Part shown: piece after piece, positions 21,886 to 30,442 of the stretch
Position numbering within the stretch: position 1 is the first letter of the stretch
Layout of the letters: every line of letters begins with the position of its first letter
Origin: Gammaproteobacteria bacterium
GTDB lineage: Bacteria > Pseudomonadota > Gammaproteobacteria > UBA9339
Assembly (NCBI GenBank): GCA_016936855.1
Contig: JAFGXA010000028.1
Span: 1 to 58,495 of the forward strand
Direction of reading: 5' to 3'
DNA: 58,495 nt
Notes under the pieces: generated by a model
Told to the model about the DNA's origin: nothing
Database searches by the model: none
Seen by the model: the letters and a program-made list of their open reading frames with translations, nothing else
Position numbers and translations under genes: made by a program

Positions 21886-21928
21886 TTGGTATTGCTATAC
21901 CGTTTTTATTGTATAAGTTATTTATTTT

Positions 21929-22142
21929 TTGTTCACAGGTATATTTTGTGTTGTCAAGACAATAAAAAATATTTTTTTATTGTCCATATAGACCAATGAC
22001 TTACAGCATAACCATATGATATAAAATGATATTTTTATAAAGGTCAAAAAATGAACAATTTATCCACACCGTAATATTTACGGGATATTAAATGCTGCAT
22101 TTTGATTTTATTCACAGAGTTATCCACAGAAAATGTGAGTAA
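21929..22142. other. Cluster of DnaA-box-like sites in AT-rich DNA
   Basis: The 267-base gap between comEC and the hydrolase gene is very AT-rich. It contains TTATCCACA at 22060-22068 and 22120-22128 (the strongest E. coli DnaA box sequence) and TTATTCACA at 22108-22116 (fits TTATNCACA). One-mismatch versions are TTGTTCACA at 21929 and, on the minus strand, TTACTCACA at 22142-22134. It could be a replication origin, a DnaA titration site or a DnaA-controlled promoter. Neither dnaA, dnaN nor mnmG is nearby, so an origin call is tentative. Confidence 0.45.
21958..21984. repeat. AT-rich perfect hairpin
   Basis: GACAATAAAAAA (21958-21969) and its exact reverse complement TTTTTTATTGTC (21973-21984) flank TAT. 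It lies about 75 bases upstream of comEC, in the same gap as the DnaA-box-like sites. Confidence 0.7.
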
Positions 22143-22152
22143 CTTTATATTA

Positions 22153-22974
22153 CTAAAGAGATAGGTACCAATCGGTTAATACTGTTGCAAATAACTTAGG
22201 ATTATCTTCTTGTGCTAGATGTAAGCCTTCATCCAAATCGGCTAGCTTAATGTTTGACAAATTATCTTGGCACCAGACAACGCTATCCATGGTGGTTAAG
22301 AATCCCGGGGTGTTATACATAAGCAATTTTGGTACAGCGGAATTTTTCAACTTTTCGGCATAATTATTGCTGGATGACGAAAATTTCTGCACATAACCCC
22401 ATAAACAACTAGCGCTTGATTCAGCTATATTACCATTTGAAAAGTAACCATTAACTTCCTTATCTGTTAATAACTTAAGAGACATGCTTCTTAAGAGCTT
22501 TCTCATAAAATCCACTGTTTTGAATTTAGCAATATATAGCAAATGCTGCATTGGAAGAGAGAGCATTTCCCAGCTGGACACTGGTTGCAATTGCGCTTCA
22601 TAAAATGCAACAGCTTTAACATTCTCAGGATGAGCTGCCGTATATTCAAAACCTATAGAAGAACCTAATCCGTGCAATACCAAAGTACAGTTTTTAAGGT
22701 GCAGTTTCTCAACAAATTTTTCAATTAAAGCTAAATGCCCTTCAGGAGAAAGATCTGAATTGGATCCAGAGGTTTGTCCACAACCAGTCAAATCAGGTGC
22801 TACGCAATGGGCATATTCAGCCATAAGAGGGATAACATTACGCCAAACATGCGAAGAAGTTGGGACACCATGCAAAAACAAGATGGGGTCGCCTTGTCCC
22901 ATTTCCAAGTAATGAACTTTACTGCCATCAATGGTAATAAATTTTTCAGTTAAGTTTGCATCCTTCATGTTCAA
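22153..22974 (-). CDS. Haloalkane-dehalogenase-like alpha/beta hydrolase with altered active site
   Basis: This 273-residue protein is close in sequence to haloalkane dehalogenases (LHGVPTSSHVWRN, APDLTGCGQTSG, VAFYEA, GLHLAQEDNP). The catalytic acid Glu126 and base His252 are in place. The nucleophile Asp of the usual HDWG motif is Gly102 (HGLGSSIG), the halide-binding Trp is Leu103, and the halide-binding Asn is Val37. By family knowledge such a protein should not dehalogenate and has no obvious hydrolase nucleophile. It may have a binding role or other chemistry. Its ATG overlaps the dusA stop, so the two are coupled. Confidence 0.85.
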   Translation of the reverse strand: MNMKDANLTEKFITIDGSKVHYLEMGQGDPILFLHGVPTSSHVWRNVIPLMAEYAHCVAPDLTGCGQTSGSNSDLSPEGHLALIEKFVEKLHLKNCTLVLHGLGSSIGFEYTAAHPENVKAVAFYEAQLQPVSSWEMLSLPMQHLLYIAKFKTVDFMRKLLRSMSLKLLTDKEVNGYFSNGNIAESSASCLWGYVQKFSSSSNNYAEKLKNSAVPKLLMYNTPGFLTTMDSVVWCQDNLSNIKLADLDEGLHLAQEDNPKLFATVLTDWYLSL

Positions 22975-23921
22975 AAGTCTAGACCAATTTTAGCCAATTT
23001 ACCAATTTTTTTACGCCAAAATTTAGCATTATTTTCACCTTTATAAATACCCATTAGAGGCCTTAATAGCCAATTTAAGCTAGTCCCCTTTGCGGCTTCT
23101 TTTCTAGCGTATTCCAAATACTGATCGACAATTTCTTCCCGAGATAAAGGATGATTTTGACCACTAAAAAAGATTTGATCAAATCTGGATAATAAATATG
23201 GATTATAAAATGCTGCGCGACCAATCATAACGCCATCAAGTTTTGTTAACTGCTCTTTTATTTGAGCAATACTAATAATATCACCATTTATAATAATTTC
23301 TAATCCTGGAAAGTCTTGCTTTAGCTTCCATACTCTTGGGTAATCTAAGGCTAATTGAGTGCGATTTTGTCTTGGGCTAAGGTTTTTTAACTTAGCAAAT
23401 CTTGCGTGGATGATAAATTTTTTGCAACCTACCGCACTTACAACCTCAATAAAATGCGTTAAATCATCATAAGTATTTAATTCATCTATCCCTAATCTTG
23501 TTTTTACTGATATCGGAATATCTTTAGAGTTTTCTAACATTTGGGAGACAATTTCTGCCACGAGCGTAGGTTTCGCGAAGAGACTTACGCCAAAGTCTCC
23601 TGCTTGTACTCGTTTGCTCGGACAACCAACGTTTAAATTGATTTCTGTGTAATTGTATTTAGTTACTTTAGCTGTAGCCTTGCCTAATTGAATCGGATCA
23701 GAACCCGCCAATTGTAAAGCTATAGGCGGTTGGTTTTTTTCAAAAGTTAATAGTGCTTTTGCATCACCTTTTAGCACCGCGTTTGCGTGCACCATTTCTG
23801 TATAAAGTAAGGTTTTTTTAGTTAATAACCTAAAGAGATATCTAGAATGTTGATCGCTATATTTCAACATTGGTGCAATCGAAATTGGATACCGAACAAT
23901 CTCTTTGAGATCTTTTAGCAC
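22971..23921 (-). CDS. dusA: tRNA-dihydrouridine synthase A
   Basis: This FMN enzyme reduces uridines in the tRNA D-loop. The 316-residue protein has the TIM-barrel landmarks SIAPMLKYSD, the catalytic Cys in INLNVGCPSKRVQAG, VKTRLGID, FIIHARFAKLKNLSPRQNR and LDGVMIGRAAFYNPYLL. The HARxAxLxxLSPxxNR signature places it in the DusA subgroup. A C-terminal helical tRNA-binding part follows. It starts just after kdsB (one base between) and its end overlaps the hydrolase start by four bases, so the three form one unit. Confidence 0.93.
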   Translation of the reverse strand: MLKDLKEIVRYPISIAPMLKYSDQHSRYLFRLLTKKTLLYTEMVHANAVLKGDAKALLTFEKNQPPIALQLAGSDPIQLGKATAKVTKYNYTEINLNVGCPSKRVQAGDFGVSLFAKPTLVAEIVSQMLENSKDIPISVKTRLGIDELNTYDDLTHFIEVVSAVGCKKFIIHARFAKLKNLSPRQNRTQLALDYPRVWKLKQDFPGLEIIINGDIISIAQIKEQLTKLDGVMIGRAAFYNPYLLSRFDQIFFSGQNHPLSREEIVDQYLEYARKEAAKGTSLNWLLRPLMGIYKGENNAKFWRKKIGKLAKIGLDF

Positions 23922-23922
23922 G

Positions 23923-24684
23923 CTAATTACTTTTTTCTAAAATCTCACGGACCATATCTAAATCTTCTTGAGTATTAACATCCATAGGAATTTTTTCTTT
24001 GCTCAGGTCAACATGAATCCTGGCTCCGTGCCACAAAGTGCGCAATTGCTCAAGATGCTCTTGCTCTTCAAGGGGAGATTCTCCCCACTCTGTATACTCC
24101 AATAAGAACCCTACACGGTAGGCATAAATACCACGGTGCCTATAATAAGTGGTGGTTAATGATTTACCTACTTCAGGTGGATTATCTCGATCAAATGGAA
24201 TCGGAGAGCGACTAAAATACATCGCATAATTGCGATGATTCATAACCACTTTCACTATATTAGGATTTAATAAATCGTCACTAGATTCTATAACCTCACA
24301 TAAAGTTGCTGATTTTACATTATTGTGCATCGCTAAATTCGTGGCAACTTGATGGATTAATTTGGGATGAATCAATGGTTCGTCGCCCTGTACATTTACT
24401 ACTATATCATCGTCGTCAAGGGCAAGAGCCACGACCGCTTCTGCTATGCGATCAGTGCCAGAGAGATGTTCGCTAGATGTCATGCAAACCTTTGCTCCAA
24501 AGCCTCTCGCTTTATCAGCAATCTTCTTATCATCAGTTGCAATCACTACGCTAATGGCACCGCTTTGCTGTGCGCGTTCATAAACGTGCTGAATCATCGG
24601 TTTACCAGCTATATCTAGCAAAGGTTTACCTGGCAAACGAGAAGAATTAAAACGCGCCGGTATTATTACATGAAACTCTCTCAT
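23923..24684 (-). CDS. kdsB: CMP-Kdo synthetase KdsB
   Basis: KdsB makes CMP-Kdo from CTP and Kdo for the LPS inner core. The 253-residue cytidylyltransferase begins with [16 protein letters not shown], the nucleotide-binding loop. [34 protein letters not shown] and the central [11 protein letters not shown] follow. Length matches the family (about 250). It lies 24 bases after the ycaR gene, the common gammaproteobacterial arrangement, and leads into dusA. Confidence 0.95.
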   Translation of the reverse strand: MREFHVIIPARFNSSRLPGKPLLDIAGKPMIQHVYERAQQSGAISVVIATDDKKIADKARGFGAKVCMTSSEHLSGTDRIAEAVVALALDDDDIVVNVQGDEPLIHPKLIHQVATNLAMHNNVKSATLCEVIESSDDLLNPNIVKVVMNHRNYAMYFSRSPIPFDRDNPPEVGKSLTTTYYRHRGIYAYRVGFLLEYTEWGESPLEEQEHLEQLRTLWHGARIHVDLSKEKIPMDVNTQEDLDMVREILEKSN

Positions 24685-24708
24685 ATCTAATGACTCTCTT
24701 GAGTAATA

Positions 24709-24882
24709 TTATAATTTTTTAGCTTTCTTCTCTAGTAAAACGAAAGCGTCATCCTCTATTGGGAACGATACCTTATCGAATTTACAAACAAAGTCATTTC
24801 GTTCCTTGCGGTATGCTAGCTTACCTTTGCAGATTGGACAAGCCAAAATTTCTAATATTTTTTTCTGTTGAGAATTGAGCAT
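24709..24882 (-). CDS. ycaR: Trm112/YcaR-family small protein
   Basis: This 57-residue protein matches YcaR (Trm112 family): [35 protein letters not shown] and VLLE. The CPIC pair and a third Cys are consistent with the family's zinc-ribbon-like fold. Family members act as small partners of methyltransferases in other organisms; the bacterial role is unclear. The ATG at 24882 is the natural start. A longer frame to 24987 would read into the tRNA gene. It keeps the ycaR-kdsB neighbourhood, though lpxK lies elsewhere. Confidence 0.9.
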   Translation of the reverse strand: MLNSQQKKILEILACPICKGKLAYRKERNDFVCKFDKVSFPIEDDAFVLLEKKAKKL

Positions 24883-24942
24883 ATTAGTATAGTAAAAAAG
24901 AATTTTAGCACTTACAACGAAAAGTTGGATGAACGTTGGTTT

Positions 24943-25019
24943 TGGTCGGGACGGCCGGATTTGAACCGACGACCTCTTGCGCCCCATGCAAGCGCGCTAC
25001 CAAGCTGCGCTACGCCCCG
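24943..25019 (-). tRNA. tRNA-Pro (GGG)
   Basis: A 77-base cloverleaf on the minus strand has acceptor arms CGGGGCG and CGTCCCG, D-arm GTAGCGCAGCTTGGTAGCGC, anticodon arm CTTGC-ATGGGGC-GCAAG (anticodon GGG) and T-arm GGTTCGAATCC. The 3' CCA is encoded. It closely resembles E. coli proL. It lies between the merR-type gene and ycaR on the same strand. Confidence 0.96.
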
Positions 25020-25029
25020 AAATGATATC

Positions 25030-25362
25030 TTATAAGTCTTTGACTATTTCTTCTAATTTCGCTGCTACAAACTTTAAAACTTCCTGGTTTTTATTGGAGA
25101 TTGACGCACCATTAGATTCCTTTTGTAATTGTGCCTTGGCTCCTTCGATCGTAAAGCCTTGTTCGTACAGTAAAGATCTAATTTGTCTGATAAGCAACAA
25201 ATCTTTGCGTTGATAATAGCGACGATTGCCTCTCTTCTTTATGGGTTTCAGTTCGACAAACTCCTGTTCCCAATAACGCAAAACATGAGGTTTTAACGCA
25301 CATAATTCTCCAGTTTCACCAATAGAGAAATAGAGCTTATCTGGAATGGGTTGTAGTTGCAA
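25030..25362 (-). CDS. MerR-family regulator downstream of ihfA
   Basis: This 110-residue MerR-type DNA-binding protein has a winged helix ([44 protein letters not shown]) followed by a dimerisation helix ([17 protein letters not shown]). It lacks metal-binding cysteines and an effector domain. It is the conserved companion gene of pheST-ihfA in gammaproteobacteria. I propose the TTG at 25362, with AAGG five bases upstream, which falls just after the ihfA stop. The frame is open to 25410 inside ihfA, but those residues do not resemble the family. The ligand is unknown. Confidence 0.88.
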   Translation of the reverse strand: MQLQPIPDKLYFSIGETGELCALKPHVLRYWEQEFVELKPIKKRGNRRYYQRKDLLLIRQIRSLLYEQGFTIEGAKAQLQKESNGASISNKNQEVLKFVAAKLEEIVKDL

Positions 25363-25369
25363 ATTAACC

Positions 25370-25684
25370 TTATTCGTCGTTTTCAATTTCCGATCCAACA
25401 TATTTTTCAACTTTAGATTTTAGTTTTTGTCCTGCGTGAAAAGTAACAACGCGCCTAGCTGTCACAGGAACAACTTTACCAGTTTTAGGGTTTCTTCCTG
25501 GGCGTTCGCTCTTATCGCGAAGATTGAAGTTTCCAAAACCAGATAATTTTACCTGCTCACCTGCTTCGAGTGCTGAACGTATTTCCTCAAAGAATGACTC
25601 AATAATTTCTTTTGATTCACGCTTATTGATTCCTAACACTGCGAAAAGATGTTCTGCTAATCCTACTTTAGTTAATGTTGCCAT
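25370..25684 (-). CDS. ihfA: Integration host factor alpha subunit
   Basis: This 104-residue DNA-bending protein forms a heterodimer with IhfB. It has the HU/IHF fold: [40 protein letters not shown], and the DNA-contacting arm [20 protein letters not shown]. Length is near normal (99 in E. coli). It follows pheT with a 2-base gap and precedes the merR-type gene, the standard gammaproteobacterial order. Confidence 0.95.
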   Translation of the reverse strand: MATLTKVGLAEHLFAVLGINKRESKEIIESFFEEIRSALEAGEQVKLSGFGNFNLRDKSERPGRNPKTGKVVPVTARRVVTFHAGQKLKSKVEKYVGSEIENDE

Positions 25685-25686
25685 AT

Positions 25687-28074
25687 CTACTCTCTCAATA
25701 GTACATTATGATCTTTTAAACCAACTAGTAACTTACTCATAATCTCGTTGATATCATCCTCAGTTAGAGTACGTTCACTATGCTGTAACTGCAAGCTTAT
25801 TGCAATACTCTTTTTAGTTTTAAGGATTTGGTCTCCTTCATATAAATCGAAAATGGTCACACGCCGCAATAATGGTCCAGATAATTGACCAATTAATTCA
25901 ATTAGCGATGCGGCCGACATTTCTTTATCTATTAAGAGAGCTAAATCTCTTGCTACCTCTGGGAATTTAGATAAAGGCTTAAACTCCACTATTTCTGTAT
26001 TATAAATAGCAGAGAATTTTAATTCAAACAAATAGACATTTTTTTCTATTTGTAGATTGCTTTGAATTCGTGGATGTAATGCACCGCAATAACCAATTAA
26101 TTTACCATTGCAAAAAATTTCAGCTGATTTTCCAGGATGCAACGTTGGGTGATTGACTGGTTTCCAAGAGATGTTTTCATTGATTTTAAAGGATGAAAAT
26201 AATTTACTAAGATCATTTTTTAAATCAAAAAAGTCAACTTGTATTTTATTATCAACAGCCCATTGTTCTTCATATTTATTACCATAAAGTAGGCCAGAAA
26301 GTTTTAATTCTTGCTCTAAATTGCCACTTTTATCTTTAGTAAAGCAAAGTCCAGATTCAAAAAAACGTAAATTACGCCGCCTACGATTCAGATTATAACG
26401 TAGTGCTGTTATGAGCCCAGGCCAAATACTGCTGCGCATAACACCCATATCAGCAGAAATAGGATTTTTTAAAGTTATAGGTTTATGTGCTTGATCTAGT
26501 AATTCTTGCAGTTCTTTATCAACAAAACTATAAGTTATTGTCTCACGATAACCTTCGTTTATTAGCAGATTATGTGCACGCATCAAAGCATCTAACTCTT
26601 TATTTTGGGCATTAAAAGTTACTTCAACTTCAGGTAATTTTTCCGGAATATTGTTATATCCATAGATCCTTGCTACTTCTTCGATTAGGTCGATTTCTCT
26701 TACAAGATCAAAACGATGTAATGGCGTTGATACTTTCAAACTGGACTCATTGTCACTGATTATTTCACAACCAATTAAAGCTAACATGTTCTTTATCTTA
26801 TCTTTAGGTATATCAATACCAAGTAAGCGTTTTATACGACAAAAACGTAAAAGAATTTTATTTGATATTGGGAGCTCATTCGCGTTTTTGGCAATATTAA
26901 TGGGGCCAGGTTTACCACCAACAATATCAAGTAATAATTGAATAGCTCTTTTTATAGCTCTAGTTGGTAAGCTTGGATCAACACCTCTCTCAAAACGGTG
27001 CGATGAGTCGGTATGTAGGGTATGATGACGAGCGCTAAGCGCAACACCAGTTGCTGCAAACCAAGCGCTTTCTAAGAAAATATCCATTGTTTTATCGGTA
27101 ACTCTAGAATCAAAACCACCCATAACACCGGCCAAAGCCAAAGGATTTTTATCATCGCTAATTACTAAGTCATTAGCAGTTAATTTTAATTGTTTCTCAT
27201 CGAGTAAAGTAAGTTCTTCATCAGCTTTTGCTAAACGCGCATGAATATCGCCCGAAATTTTTGCAAGATCGAAGGCATGCATAGGTTGACCAAGCTCAAG
27301 CAATACATAGTTTGTCACATCAACCACAGGCGAGATCGCATTAATGCCAGAACGACGCAATTTTTCAATCATCCAAAGTGGTGTTTTAGCATTAGGGTTA
27401 ATGTCTCGAATTATACATCCAGCATAAAAAGCACAGCGTTGAGGAGCATCTAAAGTTATATTTAAAGTTTCATTATGCGCTGTTTTAAGTTCGATGCCAG
27501 GTGGGGGGGTAATGTTAGTACTAGTATCAGCTGCAAGTTCGCGAGCTAAACCCAAAATACTCAAGCAGTCCCCTCTATTGATTGTAAGCTCTAGTTCTAT
27601 TGAACAATCATCAAGCTTCAGATATTCCCGCAGATCTTTGCCAATTGGCGCATCATCTGGTAATTCTAAAATACCACTAGAGGCGTCACTAAGGCCTAAT
27701 TCTTTACTAGAACATAGCATACCAAATGAATCTACACCGCGTAATTTAGTGGCTTTGATTTTAAAATCGCCGGGCAATTTTGCGCAGATTTTGGCTACCG
27801 CAACTTTGATACCGGATCTTGCGTTAGGTGCACCACAAACAATTTGCAATGGATCTTCATCTTGGTCTATTGATACTGAACAAACCTGTAATTTATCAGC
27901 ATTTGGATGTGGATTAGCTGTTATTATTTCCCCAACTACTACACCCGTAAAGTCTCCTGCTACAGGAGTGATAGAATCTGTTTCAAGACCAAGCATGGTT
28001 AGCTTGTTAGCCATATCATGCGCTGAGAGATCAACATCAAGCCATTCTTGCAGCCAAGATTTGCTAAATTTCAC
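25687..28074 (-). CDS. pheT: Phenylalanyl-tRNA synthetase beta subunit
   Basis: This 795-residue beta chain of the alpha2-beta2 enzyme has all domains. These are an N-terminal tRNA-binding OB fold (about 39-150, [20 protein letters not shown]), the B3/B4 editing domain (about 200-375, including the region near LARELAAD and [11 protein letters not shown]), B5, a catalytic-like core and the C-terminal FDX-ACB domain ([19 protein letters not shown]). Length matches E. coli PheT (795). Its ATG abuts the end of pheS (1-base overlap), so translation is coupled. Confidence 0.96.
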   Translation of the reverse strand: MKFSKSWLQEWLDVDLSAHDMANKLTMLGLETDSITPVAGDFTGVVVGEIITANPHPNADKLQVCSVSIDQDEDPLQIVCGAPNARSGIKVAVAKICAKLPGDFKIKATKLRGVDSFGMLCSSKELGLSDASSGILELPDDAPIGKDLREYLKLDDCSIELELTINRGDCLSILGLARELAADTSTNITPPPGIELKTAHNETLNITLDAPQRCAFYAGCIIRDINPNAKTPLWMIEKLRRSGINAISPVVDVTNYVLLELGQPMHAFDLAKISGDIHARLAKADEELTLLDEKQLKLTANDLVISDDKNPLALAGVMGGFDSRVTDKTMDIFLESAWFAATGVALSARHHTLHTDSSHRFERGVDPSLPTRAIKRAIQLLLDIVGGKPGPINIAKNANELPISNKILLRFCRIKRLLGIDIPKDKIKNMLALIGCEIISDNESSLKVSTPLHRFDLVREIDLIEEVARIYGYNNIPEKLPEVEVTFNAQNKELDALMRAHNLLINEGYRETITYSFVDKELQELLDQAHKPITLKNPISADMGVMRSSIWPGLITALRYNLNRRRRNLRFFESGLCFTKDKSGNLEQELKLSGLLYGNKYEEQWAVDNKIQVDFFDLKNDLSKLFSSFKINENISWKPVNHPTLHPGKSAEIFCNGKLIGYCGALHPRIQSNLQIEKNVYLFELKFSAIYNTEIVEFKPLSKFPEVARDLALLIDKEMSAASLIELIGQLSGPLLRRVTIFDLYEGDQILKTKKSIAISLQLQHSERTLTEDDINEIMSKLLVGLKDHNVLLRE

Positions 28075-29090
28075 TAGAATTGCTCCAAAAATCTTACATC
28101 ATTATCAAAAAGTAGGCGCAGATCATTGATTTTATAGCTACGCATAGCAAAACGATCAATGCCAATACCAAAAGCAAACCCAGTATATTTCTCGCTATCG
28201 ATACCAGCAGATTCAAGTACGGAAGGATGAACCATGCCGCAACCTAAAACTTCTAACCAACCACTACCGCATAATTTGCAGCCTTTTCCCTCGCACATTG
28301 CACATTGCAAATCGACTTCAGCTGAAGGTTCAGTAAATGGGAAATAAGATGGACGAAAACGCAGAACTACATCTTGCTCAAAAAACTCATTTAAAAAATT
28401 ATGCAATAGTCCCTTAAGATCAGCAAAACTGGTTTTTTCATCAACCAATAAACCTTCCATTTGATGAAACATTGGAACATGAGTCGCATCGTAATCACGT
28501 CTGAAAACTTTGCCTGGAGTAATGACTCTAATTGGCACTCCATATTTCTCCATTGCTCTAATTTGTACTGGAGATGTTTGAGTGCGTAATAAATAACGAT
28601 CATCATTTAGATAAAAAGTGTCGCTAGCAGCCCTCGCTGGATGATGCTCCGAAATATTCAGCGCTGTGAAATTATGGTACTCATCTTCAATTTCTGGCCC
28701 CTCAACTATTGAAAACCCCATACGCGAGAAGATATCAATCATGCGATTTTTGACCTGAGTCACAGGATGCGCACTGCCTAGATGCCCACCACGCCCTGGA
28801 AGGGTAACATCGATTTTTTCGTTTTGTAATTTCTTATCCAAAGCTGCATTTTGTAATGAAGTATGCCGCTCTGTAAGAAGATCTTTTAGTTGGGTTTTGA
28901 TTTGATTGACTTTGGCGCCAACTTTTGGCCTTTCTTCTGGAATTAAATTGCCGAGATTTTTTAGAATCTTAGTAAGTTCTCCACTTTTGCCAAGATATTG
29001 AACCCGCAACTGATCAAGAACAGTAAGATCATCGCTTGCTGCAATTTGCTGTTTTGCTGTTCGTAAAATATTTGTTAATTTATCTTGCAT
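28074..29090 (-). CDS. pheS: Phenylalanyl-tRNA synthetase alpha subunit
   Basis: This 338-residue catalytic chain has an N-terminal coiled-coil tRNA-binding arm (about 1-85). The class II core follows: motif 1 near SIVEGPEIEDEYHNF, HPARAASDTFYL, motif 2 TPGKVFRRDYDATHVPMFHQ, SAEVDLQCAMC and motif 3 GFAFGIGIDRFAM. It aligns over its whole length with the family. Upstream lies a 267-base gap from rplT that holds a repeat copy. I found no convincing pheM-like leader peptide there. Confidence 0.96.
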   Translation of the reverse strand: MQDKLTNILRTAKQQIAASDDLTVLDQLRVQYLGKSGELTKILKNLGNLIPEERPKVGAKVNQIKTQLKDLLTERHTSLQNAALDKKLQNEKIDVTLPGRGGHLGSAHPVTQVKNRMIDIFSRMGFSIVEGPEIEDEYHNFTALNISEHHPARAASDTFYLNDDRYLLRTQTSPVQIRAMEKYGVPIRVITPGKVFRRDYDATHVPMFHQMEGLLVDEKTSFADLKGLLHNFLNEFFEQDVVLRFRPSYFPFTEPSAEVDLQCAMCEGKGCKLCGSGWLEVLGCGMVHPSVLESAGIDSEKYTGFAFGIGIDRFAMRSYKINDLRLLFDNDVRFLEQF

Positions 29091-29154
29091 CAGAAAATCG
29101 TTATTTTATTTTTATCGGAACATTACCAATCCACAAAAAATACCGAGCCAATCA

Positions 29155-29350
29155 AGCGTGGGCGGACACAGTGGTACGCCCCTAAATGTGCCAAATAAAT
29201 CACATTGCAAATCAATGGCACAATTATTATCAAGCTTAATCTAGCACATTATCTGGTATTACCAAAGTCATCACCCGGCTTGCTTGCCTTGGCATAGTCC
29301 AAGGGGCGAAGCCAGGATCTGGTGACCTCTATAACACCGCACGGTGCTTT
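29155..29350. repeat. Composite intergenic repeat, copy 1
   Basis: The 267-base gap between rplT and pheS holds a composite repeat. It runs GGGCGGACACAG...CGCCCCTAAATGTGCC, then the AGTCATCACCCGGCTTG segment, and ends GGTGACCTC. The same order of blocks is present at 43200-43305. This copy has an extra internal hairpin (CCTTGG...CCAAGG, 29287-29303). A short hairpin CACCGCACGGTG lies beside the rplT end. Confidence 0.65.
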
Positions 29351-29357
29351 AAAAAAA

Positions 29358-29711
29358 CTACAACGCAGCTTTAGCCTTTTCGGCTATTGCTTGAAAAGTT
29401 GCAAAATCTACAATTGCAATATCGGATAAAATTTTTCTATCGATCAGAATAGACGCTCTTTTTAAGCCATTAATTAATTGGCTATAAGATACACCGCATT
29501 CTCTAGCTGCGGCGTTTATGCGAACAATCCACAAAGCTCGAAATTGACGTTTGCGCTGCTTGCGATCGCGATATGCATATTGCCCAGCTTTTATAACGGC
29601 TTGCTTAGCAACGCGATAGACTCTGCTGCGAGCACCGTAGTAGCCTTTAGCTTTCTTTAAAATTTTTCTGTGACGAGCCCTAGCTGGAACTCCACTTTTT
29701 ACTCTTGGCAT
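29358..29711 (-). CDS. rplT: 50S ribosomal protein L20
   Basis: This 117-residue basic ribosomal protein matches L20 throughout ([70 protein letters not shown]). It binds 23S rRNA early in 50S assembly. In E. coli it represses its own operon by binding the rpmI-rplT leader; no equivalent structure was verified here. It is the third gene of the thrS-infC-rpmI-rplT group, 18 bases after rpmI. Confidence 0.97.
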   Translation of the reverse strand: MPRVKSGVPARARHRKILKKAKGYYGARSRVYRVAKQAVIKAGQYAYRDRKQRKRQFRALWIVRINAAARECGVSYSQLINGLKRASILIDRKILSDIAIVDFATFQAIAEKAKAAL

Positions 29712-29729
29712 TATTTACTCCTGATAAAA

Positions 29730-29927
29730 CTACTTTTTACGTAACATTTTTTTGGCCAACACAGTGTCAGCTTCACAAAGCATTCCTGTTTTACGCAATT
29801 GACGCTTACGTTTTTGCGCTTTTTTGGTCAAAATGTGATTGTAGCCAGTGGAACGATGCTTCACTCGCCCTTTAGCCGTTAATTTAAAGCGCTTAGCAGC
29901 ACCTCTGTTTGTTTTCATTTTTGGCAT
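29730..29927 (-). CDS. rpmI: 50S ribosomal protein L35
   Basis: This 65-residue basic protein matches L35 ([51 protein letters not shown]). The start ATG at 29927 shares a base with the infC stop and has CTAGGAG just upstream, inside the infC 3' end. This implies coupled translation with infC. Confidence 0.97.
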   Translation of the reverse strand: MPKMKTNRGAAKRFKLTAKGRVKHRSTGYNHILTKKAQKRKRQLRKTGMLCEADTVLAKKMLRKK

Positions 29928-30442
29928 TATTTTCTCCTAGGACCTACTACCATAATCATCTGCCTGCCTTCTAATTTAGCAGTTTGTTCTACTTCTCCAT
30001 GCTCACTAATGTCTTCTTTTATTCTATTCAACATTTCAGCGCCCAAATCCTTATGCGCCATTTCTCTTCCGCGAAAGCGGATAGTAAACTTTACTTTATC
30101 ACCATGGGCTAAAAATGCGATGGCCTTATCTAGTTTAACCCGATAGTCCCCAATATCAGTACCAGGTCGCATTTTGACTTCTTTTAGTTGTATTTGTTTA
30201 GATTTTTTCTTTTTTTTGCTCTGTTCAAACTTATATTTGCCATAATCCATAATTTTACAAACTGGTGGGCTAGCTTGAGGGGCTATTTCGACCAAATCCA
30301 AATCATGTTGTTCGGCTTCACGTAACGCTTCAAGAGAACTCATTACCCCTATTTGCTCACCATCCGGTCCGACCAACCTTACTTTTGGGGCGCGAATTCT
30401 ACCATTCACTCGAACTTCATCTTTTATTCTCATTTCTTTAAT
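29927..30442 (-). CDS. infC: Translation initiation factor IF-3, probable AUU start
   Basis: IF-3 checks start-codon pairing and keeps subunits apart. The 171-residue protein has an N-domain ([35 protein letters not shown]), a Lys-rich linker and a C-domain ([38 protein letters not shown]). I begin at ATT 30442. AGAG lies five bases before it, and ATT-AAA matches the first two codons of E. coli infC, where the AUU start mediates autoregulation. An ATG three codons on (30433, overlapping the thrS TGA) is the alternative. Confidence 0.93.
   Translation of the reverse strand: MKEMRIKDEVRVNGRIRAPKVRLVGPDGEQIGVMSSLEALREAEQHDLDLVEIAPQASPPVCKIMDYGKYKFEQSKKKKKSKQIQLKEVKMRPGTDIGDYRVKLDKAIAFLAHGDKVKFTIRFRGREMAHKDLGAEMLNRIKEDISEHGEVEQTAKLEGRQMIMVVGPRRK

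Noticed and set aside
24883-24987. N-terminal extension of the YcaR protein
   Set aside because: The extension would be translated from the tRNA-Pro gene and has no family similarity; the ATG at 24882 gives the normal length.
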